Shown here: positions 33,802-37,203 of the stretch, piece by piece
How the letters are laid out: every line of letters starts with the position of its first letter
Numbering within the stretch: position 1 is the first letter of the stretch
Assembly (NCBI GenBank): GCA_947586625.1
Contig: CANPXS010000007.1
Location: forward strand, 1 to 37,203
Length of the DNA stretch: 37,203 nucleotides
Source of the DNA: an uncultured Clostridia bacterium
GTDB taxonomy: Bacteria > Bacillota > Clostridia > Oscillospirales > CAG-272
Direction of reading: 5' to 3'
Translations under genes and position numbers: made by a program
The notes under the pieces: generated by a model
What the model saw: the letters and a program-made list of their open reading frames with translations, nothing else
The model's database searches: none
What the model was told of the DNA's origin: nothing

Positions 33802-33896
33802 AACCCCTCAAAACTTTTTATTACTTTTTGTGCTTGCTGCGCATTCCTTAACGGAGTTTTACCCCATTACGTCGGATGTAATGGAGCGCAGCCCTA

Positions 33897-35117
33897 TTAC
33901 GTTCTGTAATCTGCATTGATTTTTACGTAATCGTATGTCAGATCGCAGCCGTATGCAGTCGCTTCCGCATCGCCGTCGCCGAGCGTGACTGCTATCGTTA
34001 TCTCGCCCTCGGACAATACCGATTTTGCTTTATCCTCGTCAAAGTCGAGGCTGTGACCGTCCTTTGCGACCTCTATCTCGCCCGCCGCGCTCTTGAAGCT
34101 GACTCCCATTTTCGTGACGTCAACGTCCGCGCCGCTGTAACCGACGGCGCAGAATACGCGCCCGAAGTTCGCGTCCGCGCCGAATATCATCGACTTGACA
34201 AGACTCGAACATACCACCGATTTCGCCGCGATCTTCGCGTTTGTTTCGTCGCGCGCGCCTGTGACCGTGCACTCTATCATGCGCGTGCAGCCCTCGCCGT
34301 CGCCCGCTATCATGCGGCAGAGCGACACCGTCACAGCGTTTAGCGCGCACATGAAGCGCTCAAAATCCTCGCCCTCATCAACAATAGGCGCGTTGCCCGC
34401 AAGACCGTTGCACATAACGACGACCATATCGTTCGTCGACGTGTCGCCGTCTATCGAGACCATGTTGAACGTCGATTTTATATCCGTCGACAACGCCTTT
34501 TGCAGCATCTCCGCCGACACCGCCGCGTCGCACGTGATGAACACCAGCATCGTCGCGAGATTCGGATGTATCATGCCGCTTCCCTTCGCGATGCCTCCGA
34601 TGCGGCACGTCTTGCCGCCTATCGAAAACTCGACCGCGACCTCTTTCTTCTTTGTGTCCGTCGTCATGATCCCCTCGGCGGCGTCGCCGCTGCCGCTCTC
34701 CGACAGAGCCGCGACGAGCGCGGGAATGCCTTCCGCTATAGGGGTCACGTCCATCGGCTTGCCGATGACGCCGGTCGAGGCGACGATCATATCGTCGGGC
34801 GATATGCCGAGGGCGCTGCCCGCGAGCTCGCACATGCGCTCCGCCACTTCAATGCCGTCCGCGTTGCACGTGTTAGCGTTGCCGCTGTTGCATATTATCG
34901 CCTGCGCCGTGCCGTTTTCGATGTGATGCTTCGTCACCGTCAGCGGCGCGCCCTTGACGAGATTCTGCGTGTAGACCGCCGCCGCCGTCGCGGGAACGTC
35001 GCTTTTTATGAGCGACAGGTCGCGCTTCTGCTTATTTTTCCGTATCCCGCAGTGGATGCCCGATGCGGTGAAGCCTTTCGCGGCGCATACGCCGCCGGGT
35101 ACCGTCTTGATTTCCAT
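33897..35117 (-). CDS. argJ: Ornithine acetyltransferase / N-acetylglutamate synthase
   Basis: The 406-residue precursor cleaves itself into two chains. It transfers acetyl from N-acetylornithine to glutamate and closes the arginine acetyl cycle. The cleavage site is in KGSGMIHPNLATMLVF, between Ala188 and Thr189, with Thr189 becoming the nucleophile. Other family segments are VYTQNLVKGAPLTVT, ICNSGNANTC, ASTGVIGKPM and the ending NADYRT. CGGAGAG precedes the ATG by about 9 bases. It lies 26 bases after argC. Many ArgJ proteins are bifunctional and also use acetyl-CoA. No separate argA is visible here, so that is plausible but not proven. Confidence 0.95.
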   Translation of the reverse strand: MEIKTVPGGVCAAKGFTASGIHCGIRKNKQKRDLSLIKSDVPATAAAVYTQNLVKGAPLTVTKHHIENGTAQAIICNSGNANTCNADGIEVAERMCELAGSALGISPDDMIVASTGVIGKPMDVTPIAEGIPALVAALSESGSGDAAEGIMTTDTKKKEVAVEFSIGGKTCRIGGIAKGSGMIHPNLATMLVFITCDAAVSAEMLQKALSTDIKSTFNMVSIDGDTSTNDMVVVMCNGLAGNAPIVDEGEDFERFMCALNAVTVSLCRMIAGDGEGCTRMIECTVTGARDETNAKIAAKSVVCSSLVKSMIFGADANFGRVFCAVGYSGADVDVTKMGVSFKSAAGEIEVAKDGHSLDFDEDKAKSVLSEGEITIAVTLGDGDAEATAYGCDLTYDYVKINADYRT

Positions 35118-35143
35118 GTACGTTTACTCTCCGAATCGTTCGA

Positions 35144-36064
35144 TCATTCTGTGATGAGTCCCGTCGTCTCCGCGACGCCGAGCATAATGTTCATATTTTG
35201 TATAGCCGCGCCCGACGCGCCCTTGCCGAGATTGTCGAACCGCGAAACGACCGTGCATCTGCCGTCGGTGCCGCAGACCGATATCTCCATATCGTCGCGT
35301 CCCGACAGCTTTCCCGCCGACATAAATCCGCCCTCTCCGCCGTCGCCGACAAATTTCACGACGCCGCCGGTGTAATACGCGCGGTAGACGTCGGCTATCT
35401 CGTCCGGCGACCTGCCGAACACGGGGACGATGACCTCCATTCCCGCATAAAACGGCGCCACTATCGGGCAGAACACGGGCGAATGTTCGAGTCCGCACAC
35501 CGCCGTCATCTCGGGCAGGTGCTTGTGCGACTGCGTGAGCCCGTACAGTCTCGGGGCGTCGAGGAGCATGTCGCGCCCGTCCGCTTCATACTCCGCTATC
35601 ATCTTCTTGCCGCCGCCCGAATACCCGGTCAGCGACGTACACGATATCATATCCGCACGGTCAATTATCCCCGCCTCGACGCGCGGTGCGACAAGCGCGA
35701 TAAATCCGCTCGCGTGGCAGCCCGGGTTCGCGACGAGTCGCGCGTTCTTTATCGCCTCGCGTCTGCCGCCTATCTCTGGAAAACCGTACGTCCATCCGTC
35801 CGCGACCCTGTGCGCCGTCGACGTGTCGATAACGCGCGTGTGCGTGTTCGATGTCTTTATCATGCCGACGGCTTCGACCGCCGCCGCGTCGGGCAGGCAC
35901 AGAAACACGATGTCGGCGCCGTTTATCGCCTCCGCTCTCGCATCCGAGTCCTTTCTCACCTCATCTGACAGCGTGCAGAGCTCGATGTAGGCGCGCCCTG
36001 CGAGTCTGTCATGTATGCGCAGCCCCGTCGTTCCGGCAGAGCCGTCTATGAATACCTTAGTCAC
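35144..36064 (-). CDS. argC: N-acetyl-gamma-glutamyl-phosphate reductase (short type)
   Basis: The 306-residue NADPH-dependent enzyme reduces N-acetylglutamyl phosphate to the semialdehyde. The N-terminal KVFIDGSAGTTGLRIHDRL is the dinucleotide loop of the short (type 2) ArgC. The catalytic Cys116 is in VANPGCHASGF, and SLTGYSGGGKKMI lies further on. The start is GTG at 36064, sharing four bases (GTGA) with the argH stop. AGGGAGA lies about 10 bases upstream. Longer in-frame readings pass through argH and are rejected. The overlap implies translational coupling with argH. Confidence 0.93.
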   Translation of the reverse strand: MTKVFIDGSAGTTGLRIHDRLAGRAYIELCTLSDEVRKDSDARAEAINGADIVFLCLPDAAAVEAVGMIKTSNTHTRVIDTSTAHRVADGWTYGFPEIGGRREAIKNARLVANPGCHASGFIALVAPRVEAGIIDRADMISCTSLTGYSGGGKKMIAEYEADGRDMLLDAPRLYGLTQSHKHLPEMTAVCGLEHSPVFCPIVAPFYAGMEVIVPVFGRSPDEIADVYRAYYTGGVVKFVGDGGEGGFMSAGKLSGRDDMEISVCGTDGRCTVVSRFDNLGKGASGAAIQNMNIMLGVAETTGLITE

Positions 36065-37203
36065 TCTCCGAGCATCTCCCTCACGTATTTGATCTGACGT
36101 CTCACCGACTCGGGCGACGTGCCGCCGTAGCTGACGCGCCGTCTGACGCACGCCTCCATATCGACGGCGCAGTATACGCTCTCGTCGATGAGCCCGCAAT
36201 ATTCGCGGTACGTCTCAAGAGACAGCGTTTCGAGCGTTTTCCCGTCCGCGATGCAGCGGGCGACGATACGCCCCGATATTTTATACGATTCGCGGAACGG
36301 CAATCCGCGTCCGACGAGATAGTCGGCGAGGTCTGTCGCGTTGATGAAGCCCGCGCCCGCGGCATTCTTCATGCTCGCCTCGTTCACCCTCATCGTCGAC
36401 ACCATGCCGGTGAATATGTCGACCGCCATCTTCGCCGTGTCGCACGCGTCAAAGACGCTCTCCTTGTCCTCCTGCATATCCTTGTTGTACGCGAGCGGCA
36501 GGCCCTTCAGCGTCGTCAAAAGCGAGATGAGGTCGCCGTAGACGCGTCCCGTCTTGCCTCTGACGAGCTCCGCCATATCGGAGTTTTTCTTCTGCGGCAT
36601 GATAGACGAGCCCGTCGTGTACGCGTCGTCGAGCTCGACGAATCTGAACTCCCAGCTCGACCACAAAACGATCTCTTCCGCAAACCGCGACAGATGCATC
36701 ATAAGTATCGCTATATCCGCCATCAGCTCGACGGAAAAATCGCGGTCGGACACGCCGTCTATCGAATTTTCGCAGACACCGTCGAATCCGAGGCGCTCCG
36801 CCTCGAACGCGCGGTCCGTATTATACGTCGTGCCCGCGAGCGCGCACGAACCGATAGGCGAGACGTTCATTCTGCGCTTGCAGTCCGCGAGCCTGTCGAG
36901 GTCGCGCAAAAGCATCATCGCGTACGCGCAGAGATGGTGACCGAACGTGATCGGCTGTGCGCGCTGGAGATGCGTATAGCCGGGGACGATCGTTTCGGCG
37001 TGAGATTCCGCCTTGTCGGCGACGGCGCGTATCAGAGATTTCAGCGACTCCGTCTCGCTCTCTATCCACGAGCGCAGATAAAGCCTCTCGTCGAGCGCGA
37101 CCTGATCGTTTCTGCTCCGCGCCGTGTGCAGCTTTTTGCCGACGTCGCCGACGCGCTCTGTCAGGACCGCCTCGACGAACATATGGATATCCTCGGCGGA
37201 CAT
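36061..37203 (-). CDS. argH: Argininosuccinate lyase, N-terminus beyond window
   Basis: The 380 visible residues cover most of the enzyme; about 80 N-terminal residues are cut off at the right edge, and the Met at the edge (SAEDIHMFVE) is internal. Motifs of the fumarase/aspartase superfamily are clear: KLHTARSRNDQVALD, PGYTHLQRAQPI with the catalytic His, and GSSIMPQKKNSD, the family signature with the mobile Ser loop. The enzyme splits argininosuccinate into arginine and fumarate. It is first in the visible part of the operon; argG may lie just upstream. Its last four bases overlap the argC start. Confidence 0.95.
   Translation of the reverse strand: MSAEDIHMFVEAVLTERVGDVGKKLHTARSRNDQVALDERLYLRSWIESETESLKSLIRAVADKAESHAETIVPGYTHLQRAQPITFGHHLCAYAMMLLRDLDRLADCKRRMNVSPIGSCALAGTTYNTDRAFEAERLGFDGVCENSIDGVSDRDFSVELMADIAILMMHLSRFAEEIVLWSSWEFRFVELDDAYTTGSSIMPQKKNSDMAELVRGKTGRVYGDLISLLTTLKGLPLAYNKDMQEDKESVFDACDTAKMAVDIFTGMVSTMRVNEASMKNAAGAGFINATDLADYLVGRGLPFRESYKISGRIVARCIADGKTLETLSLETYREYCGLIDESVYCAVDMEACVRRRVSYGGTSPESVRRQIKYVREMLGE

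Overview
The window reads as chromosome of an uncultured Gram-positive anaerobe of the class Clostridia, probably from a gut or other plant-fibre habitat. The grounds are a tmRNA with a clostridial-looking tag, an RsuA-type pseudouridine synthase, NptA and MntP transporters, and many lipoprotein or secreted glycan-active proteins. From about 3.8 kb onward codon use is GC-rich with frequent ATA for Ile and TCG/CGC codons. The first 2.4 kb and about 3.0-3.7 kb look different (more AT-rich, more AAA/GAA/TTT). The left end may therefore be acquired DNA or a different assembly source.

Layout. 1-2620 (+): the end of one aldo/keto reductase with a C-terminal 2[4Fe-4S] domain, a complete paralogue, and a lipoprotein that joins a DUF362 segment to what looks like the tail of an arabinofuranosidase. 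2.7-3.8 kb: palindromes resembling an IS200/IS605 end, a 58-residue membrane peptide coupled to an XRE regulator, and a 17-bp inverted repeat. 3.86-6.6 kb (-): large GH43/discoidin lipoprotein. 6.7-8.2 kb (+): MATE exporter with a His-rich N-terminus. 8.3-10.1 kb (-): Na/Pi cotransporter with PhoU domains. 10.4-11.0 kb (+): MntP Mn exporter behind a structured leader. 11.1-14.0 kb (-): a GH43-CBM enzyme coupled to a frameshifted type-B carboxylesterase. 14.2-17.3 kb (+): RsuA-family synthase, tRNA-Val(CAC), a repeat block, smpB, a nitroreductase and ssrA (tmRNA).

17.4-27.4 kb is a glycan-utilisation locus: a surface-anchored beta-sandwich protein, an orphan sugar-binding lipoprotein and an AraC regulator on the minus strand. 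They are divergent from a 1354-residue GH-A-like multidomain lipoprotein and a GH31 alpha-xylosidase-like enzyme. The two plus-strand promoters share half-site pairs with the same geometry relative to the -10 box. These pairs are candidate AraC operators.

28.0-29.9 kb (-): TcdA and a discoidin-like protein, both flanked by a dispersed repeat family. 29.9-30.6 kb holds promoters and hairpins but no convincing gene. 30.6-37.2 kb (-) is an arginine operon in transcription order argH (cut by the window end)-argC-argJ-argB-argD-argF. It encodes the acetyl-cycle route from N-acetylglutamate to ornithine, then citrulline and arginine. Two gaps in this operon contain long perfect hairpins placed between a Shine-Dalgarno-like sequence and the next start codon.

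The least explained items are the DUF362 chimera, the dispersed repeat cassette (six cores in three blocks), the intercistronic hairpins in arg, the paired operator geometry, and the unclassified GH-A-like protein. I found no CRISPR array, defence system, transposase or phage gene.
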